NCBI RefSeq assembly: GCF_002013375.1
Contig: NZ_MAEW01000003.1
Span: 372,001 to 436,000, forward strand
Reading direction: 5' to 3'
DNA length: 64,000 nt
Source of the DNA: Mycobacterium sp. D16Q13
GTDB taxonomy: Bacteria > Actinomycetota > Actinomycetes > Mycobacteriales > Mycobacteriaceae
The notes under the pieces are model-generated. The model worked only from the letters and a program-made list of their open reading frames with translations, had not been told where the DNA came from and did not search any database. Shown here one piece after another: positions 53,529 to 62,333 of the stretch. The translations under genes and the position numbers were made by a program. Numbering within the stretch: the stretch's first letter is position 1; each line of letters begins with the position of its first letter.

Positions 53529-54700
53529 CAGCCCAACATCCTTGCGCCGATCGCGGTCTGGCGCTCGGCGATACGGCTGCGCCAGCCCTCCGCGCTGATC
53601 TGATTCAGTGCGTAGTGCGGCAGTTTCGCGGGGACATCGCCAATCGCGACCACCTCGACCGTCGGGCCGTCGTCAGCCGTGAGCTGCCGGTCGGCGCGCT
53701 GCCACCGGAACTGAAGGTACGCACGGCGGTGCCCCAGGGTCTCAATCCAGTTGGTCACACCGGGATTGGCACTACTCACCACCATCCGGATGTTGCCGTC
53801 CGGGTCGACCTGAGCCTGGCTCGAGTTCAGCGAGGTCTGATGGTTGATGTAATCGAGCGAGATGTACCAGAGGCTTCCGAGCTGGAAACCTTGGTACGGC
53901 GCATCTGATTTGGGAACGGTGATGATCATCGCCTGATCGTCGGCCAAGTCATAGTGACCCACCGAGGAGAATTGAGTGGCCAAACCACCGGGAGTGAGCC
54001 GCGGCTCCGTCATGGTGTTGACAGGCAAGTTGTCGTAGTACCATTTGGGGAACTGCAGCCACGTCTTGACTCGGTTGACCAGCTGCTTACCCGCACTCGC
54101 ATAACGCTTTTCGATCTGTTCCTTCGTCAGCGGGGCCGGCGCTGTGCCTGCCGTATCCACCCGCGCGATGGCAAGACTGCCGCGTTGCTCACGCCAGTCG
54201 CTGTACACCTCGCGCATGACCAGTTGCGCCGGCCCCGGCCCGAGGGTGAAGTAGTTGGGCCGCGACTCGCTGACCGGCCCTGGCCCAAAACGAACCTCGA
54301 AGCTACCGTCACTCTCGATGTGGATTTGGCGATCATCGAAGGCGACGGCGCTGCCGGGCACATTCTTGTCGGTGTAGTCGCCGCCGCCAAGCACCTGGAA
54401 GCTCAAATCGGTAGTGGTACCCCGCTTTCCGGTGACCACGTATTCGTGTTCACCGTTGACACGAGCACCGAAGTAGAGGGTGTCGGGGTTATCCAATCCC
54501 ATCTTCGTGAACGGCCCGGTGCCGGAAAGCAGGAACGGATGATCACGGTCGGTGTGAAACGCCATATGGGTGCAGGCCGCAATCCCCTGCGCCAGATACT
54601 GGAGCCCCTCAAGCAGATCGGCTTCGGTGTCGATGTGGGGTGCCGCGACGATCAGCTCCTCGGCTTCCGCAATCGCGGACGTGAATGCCTCGCTGTACAT
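53528..54700 (-). CDS. DUF1214-type protein (Rv3531c-like)
   Basis: A 390-residue protein. The N-terminal part (PHIDTEADLLEGLQYLAQGIAAC) and the central NPDTLYFGARV and DLSFQVLGGG regions match the DUF1214-containing proteins often found in steroid and lipid clusters; the C-terminal QFRWQRADRQLTADDGPTVEVV fits too. No catalytic residue is assignable. AGGAG 4-9 bases before the ATG supports this start. It is first in the operon with the SDR and sulfotransferase. Confidence 0.8.
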   Translation of the reverse strand: MYSEAFTSAIAEAEELIVAAPHIDTEADLLEGLQYLAQGIAACTHMAFHTDRDHPFLLSGTGPFTKMGLDNPDTLYFGARVNGEHEYVVTGKRGTTTDLSFQVLGGGDYTDKNVPGSAVAFDDRQIHIESDGSFEVRFGPGPVSESRPNYFTLGPGPAQLVMREVYSDWREQRGSLAIARVDTAGTAPAPLTKEQIEKRYASAGKQLVNRVKTWLQFPKWYYDNLPVNTMTEPRLTPGGLATQFSSVGHYDLADDQAMIITVPKSDAPYQGFQLGSLWYISLDYINHQTSLNSSQAQVDPDGNIRMVVSSANPGVTNWIETLGHRRAYLQFRWQRADRQLTADDGPTVEVVAIGDVPAKLPHYALNQISAEGWRSRIAERQTAIGARMLG

Positions 54701-54713
54701 GGCGCTCCTGACT

Positions 54714-54729
54714 GGTACAAATTTGTACC
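54714..54729. promoter_or_regulatory. Perfect 16-bp palindrome, probable IclR-type operator
   Basis: GGTACAAATTTGTACC is self-complementary over all 16 bases. It lies 13 bases ahead of the DUF1214 start and overlaps the expected -35 region of TAGAAT (54737-54742), a -10 candidate for the regulator gene. A two-mismatch copy lies before cysD. Confidence 0.6.
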
Positions 54730-54806
54730 GCAGTGGTAGAATGCCCTCCGACAGTAGAGCGCTGCGCCCGGGTACGTCAAGAATGCCAGGAACCGCACAG
54801 CGGCAC

Positions 54807-54812
54807 AGGAGG
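54807..54812 (+). promoter_or_regulatory. Strong ribosome-binding site deciding the TTG start of the IclR gene
   Basis: AGGAGG ends 7 bases before TTG at 54820, better placed than for any other start in the frame. Confidence 0.7.
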
Positions 54813-54819
54813 TTTCACG

Positions 54820-55731
54820 TTGGCCGAAGATCGAGGCAGGACGTCCCCACCCACCGAACGCGTCATGGCCGTACTCAACTTCATGGCGCAGCACCGCACC
54901 GAACGCTTCGGGCTCTCCGAATTGGCACGTCGCCTCGACCTCAGTAAGCCCACCTGCCTGGGCATCGTGGCCACCCTTACCGACGCCGGGTACCTCATCA
55001 GGGACGACCGCGATAAGACGTACAGCCTGGGTCCCGCGCTTATCCGCGTCGGTAGAGCAGCGCAGGAGTCGCTGCGCGCGAAACCGGCGAGCCGGGATCA
55101 ATTGCTCACGCTTACGCGAGAATTCGGACATACCGCGGCCTTGTCCGCGGTAGTCAGCGATCGGGTGACCGTGCTGGAAGTAGTCAGCGACCCCGATCAC
55201 CCCGTGCGGGTCGAGGTCGGCCAGAGCTATCCGTTCACTCCGCCGGTCGGCCTGATGTTCGTGCTCTGGGATACCGATGACACCATCACCTCCTGGCTGG
55301 CCAAGGACCCGACCGCGCCCGGCCGCGCGGCGGATGACCGGCTACGCAAGGTCATCGAAGAATGCCGCGCCGACGGCTATCTCGTCGAACTACTGACACC
55401 CGCCGGCCGACAGCTGTATTCACTCATGGCCGGAGTGCCCGGTGACATCCCCAACGAGTTGCGCGCCCTGCTCGGGGAGATCGTGTCGGGCATCGGCGAG
55501 CGGGTGTACCTGCGCAGCGAGAACTACACCGTCGGGTCGGGGGCAAAGGTGCGCCACCGGGTGAATGTCATGTCGGCGCCGGTCTACGACCACAACGGCA
55601 AGCAGGCAATGGTCGCGAGCCTTTACATCGGCGACGACCTCACCGACGCGGAGATCACCGCCCGGGCCAGGGCGCTCGTGCGCACCGCGGACGGAATCAC
55701 CGAACACATCGGCGGCATCAAACCCGCCTGA
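54820..55731 (+). CDS. IclR-family transcriptional regulator
   Basis: A 303-residue regulator: winged helix-turn-helix (RTERFGLSELARRLDLSKPTCLGIVATLTDAGYL, about 24-57) and the IclR effector domain (about 80-300) with ALSAVVSDRVTVLEVV and YLVELLTPAGRQLYSL. The TTG start is chosen from a perfect AGGAGG. It is divergent from the DUF1214-SDR-sulfotransferase operon, sharing a palindrome, and lies ahead of cysD-cysNC with 170 bases between. Ligand unknown. Confidence 0.87.
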   Translation: MAEDRGRTSPPTERVMAVLNFMAQHRTERFGLSELARRLDLSKPTCLGIVATLTDAGYLIRDDRDKTYSLGPALIRVGRAAQESLRAKPASRDQLLTLTREFGHTAALSAVVSDRVTVLEVVSDPDHPVRVEVGQSYPFTPPVGLMFVLWDTDDTITSWLAKDPTAPGRAADDRLRKVIEECRADGYLVELLTPAGRQLYSLMAGVPGDIPNELRALLGEIVSGIGERVYLRSENYTVGSGAKVRHRVNVMSAPVYDHNGKQAMVASLYIGDDLTDAEITARARALVRTADGITEHIGGIKPA

Positions 55732-55813
55732 CGTCGGCCCTCTCGCCGTCCCTCACCTCCCGCCGAGTGTGCGCACCACTGCCCACACTCGGCGGTTTTG
55801 TATGTGCATCCCA

Positions 55814-55843
55814 TTGACACCCAACGAGAACACGTTCTACTCT
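55814..55843 (+). promoter_or_regulatory. Putative cysD promoter containing a near-KstR box
   Basis: TTGACA (55814-55819) and TACTCT (55838-55843) with an 18-base spacer. The spacer and -10 hold GAGAACACGTTCTA (55826-55839), equal to a KstR box except that the first base is G instead of T. Transcription would begin near 55850, about 50 bases before cysD. Confidence 0.5.
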
Positions 55844-55869
55844 GGGCTGGACCGAATACGAACCGATAC

Positions 55870-55885
55870 GGTACATATTTGGACC
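55870..55885. promoter_or_regulatory. Imperfect copy of the IclR-region palindrome, upstream of cysD
   Basis: GGTACATATTTGGACC differs at two positions from GGTACAAATTTGTACC (54714-54729). It lies 16 bases ahead of the cysD ATG, in the 5' leader if transcription starts near 55850. TGGACCGAAT occurs twice here (55848-55857 and 55880-55889), 32 bases apart, about three helical turns. Confidence 0.5.
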
Positions 55886-55901
55886 GAATGGAGTTGTGGA
55901 A

Positions 55902-56855
55902 ATGCCGACATCGCCAGGTGTTCTTCGCCCAAGAGGCTCATCACCAGCCAAGTCATACGAGTTATCGCACGTGAACGCCCTGGAAGCCGAGGCGGTCTAT
56001 ATATTCCGCGAAGTTGCGGCAACCTTTGAAAGACCCGTCCTGCTGTTCTCCGGCGGCAAGGATTCGGTAGTCATGCTGCACGTCGCAGCCAAGGCATTCT
56101 GGCCATCCCCGCTGCCCTTCCCCGTCATGCACATCGACACCGGGCACAATTTCGACGAGGTCATCGCCTTCCGCGATGAAACCGTCAGCCGCTACAGCCT
56201 GCGTCTGGAGGTCGGCAGCGTGCAGGACGACATCGACTCCGGCGCCGTCGTCGAGGAGACCGGACCAGGCGCCACTCGTAACCGTCTGCAGACCGCGACC
56301 CTGTTGCGCAGCATCAACGAGCACCGCTTCGATGCCGTGTTCGGCGGCGCGCGCCGCGACGAGGAGAAGGCCCGCGCCAAGGAGCGGGTGTTCAGCTTCC
56401 GCGATGAATTCGGCCAGTGGGACCCCCGCGCCCAGCGCCCAGAACTCTGGAACATCTACAACGGCCGCCACCGCAAGGGTGAACACATCCGGGTGTTCCC
56501 GCTGTCGAACTGGACCGAGCTAGACATCTGGCAGTACATCGAACTCGAGAACATCACGCTACCGCCGCTGTATTACGCGCACAGGCGCAACGTGGTGGAG
56601 CGCGACGGAATGCTGTTGGCAGACACCAAGTTCCTTACTCTGCAACCAGGCGAGGAGCTTATCGAGAAGTCGGTTCGGTTCCGGACCATCGGCGATGCCA
56701 CCTGCACGGGAGCCGTCGAATCCATCGCGACGACCGCCAGCGCGGTAGTGGAAGAGGTTGCCGCCACCCGCATCACCGAGCGGGGAGCCACCCGTGCCGA
56801 CGATCGGATCTCCGAGGCCGGTATGGAAGACCGCAAGAAAGAAGGCTACTTCTGA
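55902..56855 (+). CDS. cysD: Sulfate adenylyltransferase subunit 2
   Basis: A 317-residue ATP sulfurylase small subunit making APS from sulfate and ATP with CysN. The PP-loop is LLFSGGKDSVVMLH (about 46-59), with MHIDTGHNFDE following and LPPLYYAHRR, KFLTLQPGEE and MEDRKKEGYF at the end, as in E. coli CysD. GGAG eight bases before ATG 55902 supports the start over GTG 55896. It overlaps cysNC by one base (TGATG). Confidence 0.96.
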   Translation: MPTSPGVLRPRGSSPAKSYELSHVNALEAEAVYIFREVAATFERPVLLFSGGKDSVVMLHVAAKAFWPSPLPFPVMHIDTGHNFDEVIAFRDETVSRYSLRLEVGSVQDDIDSGAVVEETGPGATRNRLQTATLLRSINEHRFDAVFGGARRDEEKARAKERVFSFRDEFGQWDPRAQRPELWNIYNGRHRKGEHIRVFPLSNWTELDIWQYIELENITLPPLYYAHRRNVVERDGMLLADTKFLTLQPGEELIEKSVRFRTIGDATCTGAVESIATTASAVVEEVAATRITERGATRADDRISEAGMEDRKKEGYF

Positions 56856-58765
56856 TGTCCGTGCATGCCATCGAAACCACCGAGCCGGCCCAGGAGCTCA
56901 TCCGCATCGCCACCGCGGGCAGCGTCGACGACGGCAAGTCCACCCTCATCGGCCGCCTGCTGTACGACTCGAAGTCGATCTTCGCCGATCAGCTTGCCGC
57001 CGTGGAGGCCAGCAGCAAAGCCAAGGGCGAAACACACACCAACCTGGCACTGCTGACCGACGGCCTGCGCGCCGAACGTGAGCAGGGCATCACGATCGAT
57101 GTCGCACACCGCTATTTCTCCACGCCCGTGCGTAAATTCATCATCGCCGACACACCCGGGCACGAGCAGTACACCCGCAACATGGTGACCGGCGCGTCGA
57201 CCGCTGACCTGGCCATCATTCTTGTCGATGCCCGTAACGGCCTCACCCAGCAGACCCGCCGGCACGCGTTCATCACCTCACTACTCGGTGTGGAGCACGT
57301 GGTGTTGTGCATCAACAAGATGGATCTGGTCGACTGGTCACCCCAGCGATTCGACGAAATCAAAGAGGAGTTCCGCAGATTCGCCACCAAACTGGAGCTG
57401 CATGACCTCACGGTCATTCCCGTGTCGGCGTTGCTCGGCGACAACATCGTCACCCGGTCTACCAACACACCGTGGTACGAGGGCCCGCCGTTGTTGCATC
57501 ATATTGAGCAGGTACATATTTCGTCGGACCGCAACCTCATCGACGCACGATTCCCCATCCAATACGTCATCCGTCCTCAGGGCGGTGCGGCGGCACCCGG
57601 TGCCGATCAGATCACCGATCTGCACGACTTCCGGGCCGTGGCCGGAACGGTCGCCAGCGGTGTGTTCAAACCCGGCGATGAGATCGTCGCGCTGCCATCT
57701 GGTTTCACCTCAACGGTGTCGGCGATCTGGGGTCCTGGCGGATCCGTTGTAGACGAGGCATTCGCCGGCAGCGCGGTGAGCGTGCAACTGGCGGACCAGC
57801 TGGACCTGGGCCGCGGCGACATGCTCTGCCGTCCCAACAACCGGCCGCTGGTCGGCGCGCAGATCGATGCCATGGTGTGCTGGTTCACGGATGTGTCCAC
57901 GCTGTCCGAGGGATCGCGCTTTGTGCTGCAGCATGCCAATTCGACCGTGAAGGCGACCATCGCCGGGCTTGACTACCGGCTCGATGTGAACAGCCTGCAT
58001 CGCGACCAGGAGGCAAAGGAGCTGAAACTCAACGAGATCGGACGCGTGCAGCTACGGCTGCAACGGCCGATCATGTTCGACCCCTACCGGCGCAACCGGA
58101 CCACGGGCAGCTTCATCCTGGTCGACGAGGCCACCAACAACACGGTGGCGGCGGGCATGATCTCCGGCCCGACACTGCACCAATCCAAGGTGGTCTGGCA
58201 CTCGTCCGCGGTTTCACGCGACGAACGCTCCACCAAGGGCGGGACGATATGGATCACCGGACTCTCCGCTTCCGGGAAGTCCACCGTAGCAGTCGAATTG
58301 GAGCGACGGCTGGTGGCGATGGGCATCCCTGCCTACCGACTCGACGGTGACAATCTGCGACACGGTCTCAACGCCGACCTCGGGTTCTCCGCCGCCGACC
58401 GCGCCGAGAACGTACGCCGTGTCGGTGCCGTCGCCCAGATTCTTGCCGACTCCGGCGTTGTCGCCGTGGCCGCGCTCATCAGTCCGTATCGGGCCGATCG
58501 GGACAAGATCCGGGCCCAGCATGAAGTGGCCGGGTTGCCGTTCGTCGAGGTGTTCGTCGACACCCCGGTCGAGATCTGCGAGCAGCGCGACCCGAAGGGC
58601 ATGTACGCCAAGGCGCGCGCGGGTGAAATCAGCGATTTCACCGGCGTCAACGCACCCTACGAGGCTCCCGAGGAGGCCGAACTGGTGCTGCGCCCCGACG
58701 ATCACGCGGAGGGGAACCCGGAGGAGCAGGCTGCGGCGATCCTGGACTACTGGCTGTCGGTGTAG
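56855..58765 (+). CDS. cysNC: Bifunctional sulfate adenylyltransferase subunit 1 / APS kinase
   Basis: A 636-residue fusion. CysN part: GTPase loops GSVDDGKST (22-30), DTPGHEQYTRN (about 98-108) and NKMD (about 153), then EF-Tu-like beta-barrels to about residue 440. APS kinase part from about 450: P-loop GLSASGKST (about 469-477) and DGDNLRHGLNADLGF. The product is PAPS, the sulfate donor for sulfotransferases and an intermediate in assimilation. Overlaps the convergent YbdK gene by 19 bases. Confidence 0.97.
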   Translation: MSVHAIETTEPAQELIRIATAGSVDDGKSTLIGRLLYDSKSIFADQLAAVEASSKAKGETHTNLALLTDGLRAEREQGITIDVAHRYFSTPVRKFIIADTPGHEQYTRNMVTGASTADLAIILVDARNGLTQQTRRHAFITSLLGVEHVVLCINKMDLVDWSPQRFDEIKEEFRRFATKLELHDLTVIPVSALLGDNIVTRSTNTPWYEGPPLLHHIEQVHISSDRNLIDARFPIQYVIRPQGGAAAPGADQITDLHDFRAVAGTVASGVFKPGDEIVALPSGFTSTVSAIWGPGGSVVDEAFAGSAVSVQLADQLDLGRGDMLCRPNNRPLVGAQIDAMVCWFTDVSTLSEGSRFVLQHANSTVKATIAGLDYRLDVNSLHRDQEAKELKLNEIGRVQLRLQRPIMFDPYRRNRTTGSFILVDEATNNTVAAGMISGPTLHQSKVVWHSSAVSRDERSTKGGTIWITGLSASGKSTVAVELERRLVAMGIPAYRLDGDNLRHGLNADLGFSAADRAENVRRVGAVAQILADSGVVAVAALISPYRADRDKIRAQHEVAGLPFVEVFVDTPVEICEQRDPKGMYAKARAGEISDFTGVNAPYEAPEEAELVLRPDDHAEGNPEEQAAAILDYWLSV

Positions 58766-59883
58766 CGCTCGGGCTCCAACTCGTTGACCACCGAGTCCAC
58801 CACCGCACCCAGATCGCCGTCATGCTCTTCGGCCACACGCCGCTGGCGCTGATAGGAGCCTCCGTGGCGGTAGATCTCCTCCACGGCGGCCAGTTCCGTC
58901 TCGCATTCCAGCAGCCGTGCGATGGGTTGCAGCCGCGTCAGCAGATCGTCGAGGTCTTCGGTCACCAATCTTTCGTTACTGTCCTCGTCCAGGATGATGA
59001 CCGCGTCGAGGCCATAACGCGCACTGCGCCATTTGTTTTCCTGCACATGCCAGGGCGGCATGGTGGGCAGGGATTCCCCCGCCTCCAGCTTTCGATCCAG
59101 GTCCACCACCAGGCAATGAGTCAGCGCCACCAGCGCCTCGAGTTCGGCGACATTGGAAATCCCGTCGAAGATCCGAACCTCGACCGTGCCCAGCGCCGGT
59201 GAAGGCCTGATATCCCAACGAATTTCGTTGAGCTGGTCGATAATTCCGGTCTTCATCTGATCATCGACGAAGCCCTCAAACTGCTCCCAGGTCTGAAAGT
59301 GGAACGGCAGACCGGCGGTGGGCAGCTGCTGGAACATCATGGCCCGGTTACTCGCGTACCCGGTGTCTTGCCCCTCCCACATCGGGGAGGACGCCGACAG
59401 CGCCAAAAGGTGCGGGTAGTAGTTGAGCATCGATGTGACGATGGGCATCACCTTGTGCTTGGAGGAGACACCGACATGCACGTGCACGCCCCAGATCAGC
59501 ATCTGCCGCCCCCACCATTGCGTGCGGGCGATCAGCTCGTCGTACCGCGGCGCATCGGTGAGCTGTTGCGCCGACCAACGGGCGAAGGGATGTGTACCGG
59601 CGCAGAACAACTCCATACCCATCGAGCGCACGGTCGGTCGCACCGTCGCAAGGGTCGCCTGCAGGTCCTGCATCGCTTCGGCGACGGACCCGCAGATACC
59701 TGTCACCACCTCGATGGTGTTACGCAGCAGCTCCTTGTGAACGTGCGGGTTCTCACCGATCGCCGCCAGCACCGCGGAGGCTTCGTTGGTGAGGTCCCTG
59801 GTCTGGGCGTCGACGAGCGCGAACTCCCACTCCACCCCCAGCGTGGGCCGCGGTGACCCGCGAAATTCAATCGGACGGGCCAC
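58747..59883 (-). CDS. Glutamate-cysteine ligase-like carboxylate-amine ligase (YbdK/Rv0433 type)
   Basis: A 378-residue GCS2-family ATP-dependent carboxylate-amine ligase: TLGVEWEFALVDAQTRDL (about 14-31) with the catalytic Glu-rich start, FCAGTHPFARWSAQQLTDAPRYDELI (about 93-118), HVHVGVSSKHKVMP (about 133-146), and PPWHVQENKWRSARYGLDAVII. E. coli YbdK has weak gamma-glutamylcysteine ligase activity; the mycobacterial role is unknown. It follows sodC by 8 bases. Confidence 0.9.
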   Translation of the reverse strand: MARPIEFRGSPRPTLGVEWEFALVDAQTRDLTNEASAVLAAIGENPHVHKELLRNTIEVVTGICGSVAEAMQDLQATLATVRPTVRSMGMELFCAGTHPFARWSAQQLTDAPRYDELIARTQWWGRQMLIWGVHVHVGVSSKHKVMPIVTSMLNYYPHLLALSASSPMWEGQDTGYASNRAMMFQQLPTAGLPFHFQTWEQFEGFVDDQMKTGIIDQLNEIRWDIRPSPALGTVEVRIFDGISNVAELEALVALTHCLVVDLDRKLEAGESLPTMPPWHVQENKWRSARYGLDAVIILDEDSNERLVTEDLDDLLTRLQPIARLLECETELAAVEEIYRHGGSYQRQRRVAEEHDGDLGAVVDSVVNELEPERYTDSQ

Positions 59884-59891
59884 CCTACCGG

Positions 59892-60611
59892 CTAGCCCGC
59901 GTCGATGAGACCGCAGGCCACACGCTTGCCTGCGTCACCGGTCGACTTCGTGGTGTCATCGGGGCCCGCTGTGCCGTTGGCCTGGGTGTACCGCTCCGGC
60001 GGAATGTTGGCGAAGTTGTCCGCCTTCTCGTGAATGATGATCGCGGTGCCGTTGCCGGCGGTCAGATCGTCCTTGGTGAACGAGTCCGCCGTGGTAACCA
60101 GCTCACCGGAGCCGTCCTTGAGGATGTTCAGCGACACCAGGTCGCCGCTGGACGGATGACCGGTGTAACCGGGCACGTTGAAATGTCCGCCCGCGGACAA
60201 GAAGTCACCCGGGGTGCCGCCGGCCGGTGCGGTGGAGTTCGGGTCGCACTTCTTGAAGGAGTGAATGTGCAGTCCGTGGAACCCGGGGGTGAGCTTGCCG
60301 TTCTCCGTGGTCTTCACCGTGATGGTGGCGAAACCGTCCTGGAAAACGAACTCCGCCGTCGCCACCGGCGTGCCGTCGGCGAGCTTGAGCGTGGCATTGA
60401 GCTTTTCGCCCGACGGGATCGGCCGCTCGCCGCCTCCATGACCACCGTGCTCACCCGCGCTCGACGGCGCGGTGGAACCTGTCCACACCGGAGGCGTGGT
60501 GCCCGGCGTGGTGCTGGCCGGCTGGTCCGGGGAGCATCCACTCAGGGACAAGGCAACGGCAGCAAGGGTTCCGGCGGCGAGAACGGCGGGCTTAACCATG
60601 GGCCTCATCAT
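59892..60611 (-). CDS. sodC: Cu/Zn superoxide dismutase lipoprotein
   Basis: A 239-residue periplasmic Cu,Zn-SOD with a lipoprotein signal ending LSLSGC (Cys26) and a low-complexity His/Gly stretch (EHGGHGGG). Metal ligands: [13 protein letters not shown] (HxH), then GGHFNVPG; the disulfide partner is VACGLIDAG at the C-terminus. It removes superoxide at the cell surface. Order sodC with the YbdK and LytR_C genes matches M. tuberculosis Rv0432. Confidence 0.95.
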   Translation of the reverse strand: MMRPMVKPAVLAAGTLAAVALSLSGCSPDQPASTTPGTTPPVWTGSTAPSSAGEHGGHGGGERPIPSGEKLNATLKLADGTPVATAEFVFQDGFATITVKTTENGKLTPGFHGLHIHSFKKCDPNSTAPAGGTPGDFLSAGGHFNVPGYTGHPSSGDLVSLNILKDGSGELVTTADSFTKDDLTAGNGTAIIIHEKADNFANIPPERYTQANGTAGPDDTTKSTGDAGKRVACGLIDAG

Positions 60612-60674
60612 GCCATCTCTCCTACAGCGCGTAGCACCCAGTGGTAGACCTGAAGTGCTGATCCGTCAGATCAT

Positions 60675-61139
60675 TCAGATGGCGACAGCGACCACGACAC
60701 CCGGCGGCTGTTCGACGAGCTCAGGTGCACGCGGCGCGGCCTGAACGCCGAGCACCTTGGCGATTTCATGGGCGGCTTCTTCTTCTCCGGCAGTCTTGCC
60801 GAAGAAGACGGTCGTCACGTTCACCTCAGGCATGGGCAGGTTGCCTACTTCGGCGACCTTCCAGCCAGCAGCCGCGACCTGATCGGCGGCACCCCGCGCC
60901 AAGTCGGGCACTGAGGTGGTGTTGTAGACACGAACCTCGGGCTTCGGGGCGGGAGGCGGTGTCGTCGACTTGGGGGCTGCGGCGGCGCTGACCGACGTGG
61001 ACGTCGAGTCGGACGACGCGGACTTATCGGATCCGAGGGCGTTGAAGCCGACGAGCAGGAAGATCACGCCGAGAAACAGCAGCACCATCACCATGGCACG
61101 TAGCGGCAGGCCATGAGAATCGGGTACGCGTTCGTTCAT
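60675..61139 (-). CDS. LytR C-terminal-domain protein (Rv0431-like)
   Basis: A 154-residue protein: N-terminal membrane helix (LRAMVMVLLFLGVIFLLVGFNAL), a Ser/Pro-rich linker, and a LytR_C domain (VRVYNTTSVPDLARGAADQVAAAGWKVAEVG). It is the homologue of the protein called tuberculin-related peptide, implicated in vesicle release in M. tuberculosis (VirR); this link is by position and domain only. 63 bases upstream of sodC. Confidence 0.85.
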   Translation of the reverse strand: MNERVPDSHGLPLRAMVMVLLFLGVIFLLVGFNALGSDKSASSDSTSTSVSAAAAPKSTTPPPAPKPEVRVYNTTSVPDLARGAADQVAAAGWKVAEVGNLPMPEVNVTTVFFGKTAGEEEAAHEIAKVLGVQAAPRAPELVEQPPGVVVAVAI

Positions 61140-61200
61140 CGTGAATCCACAATACGGTCCATGGGCGCCAGCACCTATTCAGCCGGCTACGCCGAGACCT

Positions 61201-61548
61201 CTATGTGACCTCAAACCCCAGGCGGCGTGCCGCGCGGGCCTTCTGACGGCTTGCGCGCAGTCGGCGGAGCCGTTTGACCAGCATCGGATCCGCTGCCAGG
61301 GCCTCTTGACGATCCACCAGGGCATTCAACACCTGGTAGTAGCGGGTGGCCGACATGCCGAACAGCTCCTTGATGGCGTCTTCCTTGGAACCCGCGTACT
61401 TCCACCACTGCCGTTCGAAGGCCAGAATGTCATGCTCGCGCCGACTCAGACCGGCCGCAATCTCGACTCCGTCCGAGCCGACGACAGGCGAGTCCTGACC
61501 AGCGTCTGCAGCCTTTGACTGCTCAGCTCGCGCCTGGGCGCCGTCCAT
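61201..61548 (-). CDS. DUF3263 HTH-like protein (Rv0430-like)
   Basis: A 115-residue protein with the DUF3263 pattern LSRREHDILAFERQWWKYAGSKEDAIKELFGMSATRYYQVLNALVDRQEAL (about 34-84), which looks like a helix-turn-helix. ATG preceded by AGGAG. It is divergent from def and upstream of the LytR_C gene, the same order as Rv0430 in M. tuberculosis. Function unknown. Confidence 0.88.
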   Translation of the reverse strand: MDGAQARAEQSKAADAGQDSPVVGSDGVEIAAGLSRREHDILAFERQWWKYAGSKEDAIKELFGMSATRYYQVLNALVDRQEALAADPMLVKRLRRLRASRQKARAARRLGFEVT

Positions 61549-61712
61549 AAAAGCTCCTGACCCAACCGGGGCGTTCGTTGTCTTGTCTGTCGATCGATCG
61601 CGTTCACTGCAACACCAAAAATTACAACACTGTGGTTCGGCGATATTTAACCACGCTCAAACCGCAACGGCGGCTAGCCAACCCCGCGCGTCGGCCGCGA
61701 ATACCAAGCCGA

Positions 61713-61718
61713 TAGCTT
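61713..61718 (+). promoter_or_regulatory. Putative -10 element for leaderless def transcript
   Basis: TAGCTT matches TANNNT and ends 7 bases before the GTG at 61726. There is no ribosome-binding site, so leaderless initiation is likely. Confidence 0.4.
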
Positions 61719-61725
61719 GCCTTCC

Positions 61726-62319
61726 GTGGCTATTGTTCCTATTCGCATCGTCGGCGACCCGGTGCTGCACACGCCTACCGAGCCCGTCCCGGTAGGTCCC
61801 GACGGTTCGCTGCCCGCCGATCTGCCCGAGCTGATCGCGAACATGTACGAGACCATGGACGCCGCCAATGGCGTCGGGCTCGCCGCCAACCAGATCGGGG
61901 TACCGCTGCGCCTGTTCGTCTACGACTGCGCGGACACCCGCGGTGGCGGCACCCGCCATCGCGGCGTGGTGATCAACCCCGTCCTGGAAACCTCCGCGAT
62001 CCCCGAGACCATGCCCGACCCGGACGACGACGAGGAGGGCTGCCTCTCGGTGCCCGGCGAATCCTTCCCGACCGGGCGCGCGGACTGGGCACGGGTCACC
62101 GGTTTGGATGCCGACGGCAAAGAGGTCACCCTGGAGGGCAACGACCTGTTCGCCCGCATGCTGCAGCATGAGACCGGGCATCTGGACGGCTTCCTCTATA
62201 TAGACACGCTGATCGGGCGGAATGCCAGGGCGGCCAAGCGCGCGGTCAAGTCCAACGGTTGGGGTGTGCCCGGATTGAGTTGGACGCCAGGACAAGTCGC
62301 CGATCCGTTCGGGCATTAG
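61726..62319 (+). CDS. def: Peptide deformylase
   Basis: A 197-residue metalloenzyme removing the formyl group of new proteins. The three motifs are present: [10 protein letters not shown] (49-58), EGCLSVPGE (about 104-112; Cys106 binds metal) and QHETGHLDG (about 147-155; His148, Glu149, His152). GTG at 61726 matches the start of M. tuberculosis Def; a TTG three codons upstream exists. It is followed by the GNAT gene after 14 bases. Confidence 0.96.
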   Translation: MAIVPIRIVGDPVLHTPTEPVPVGPDGSLPADLPELIANMYETMDAANGVGLAANQIGVPLRLFVYDCADTRGGGTRHRGVVINPVLETSAIPETMPDPDDDEEGCLSVPGESFPTGRADWARVTGLDADGKEVTLEGNDLFARMLQHETGHLDGFLYIDTLIGRNARAAKRAVKSNGWGVPGLSWTPGQVADPFGH

Positions 62320-62333
62320 GACGGCACTGCACC

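Noticed and set aside
61591..61600. CGATCGATCG palindrome between DUF3263 and def genes
   Set aside because: Short, simple and expected by composition; no second copy or link to a regulator.
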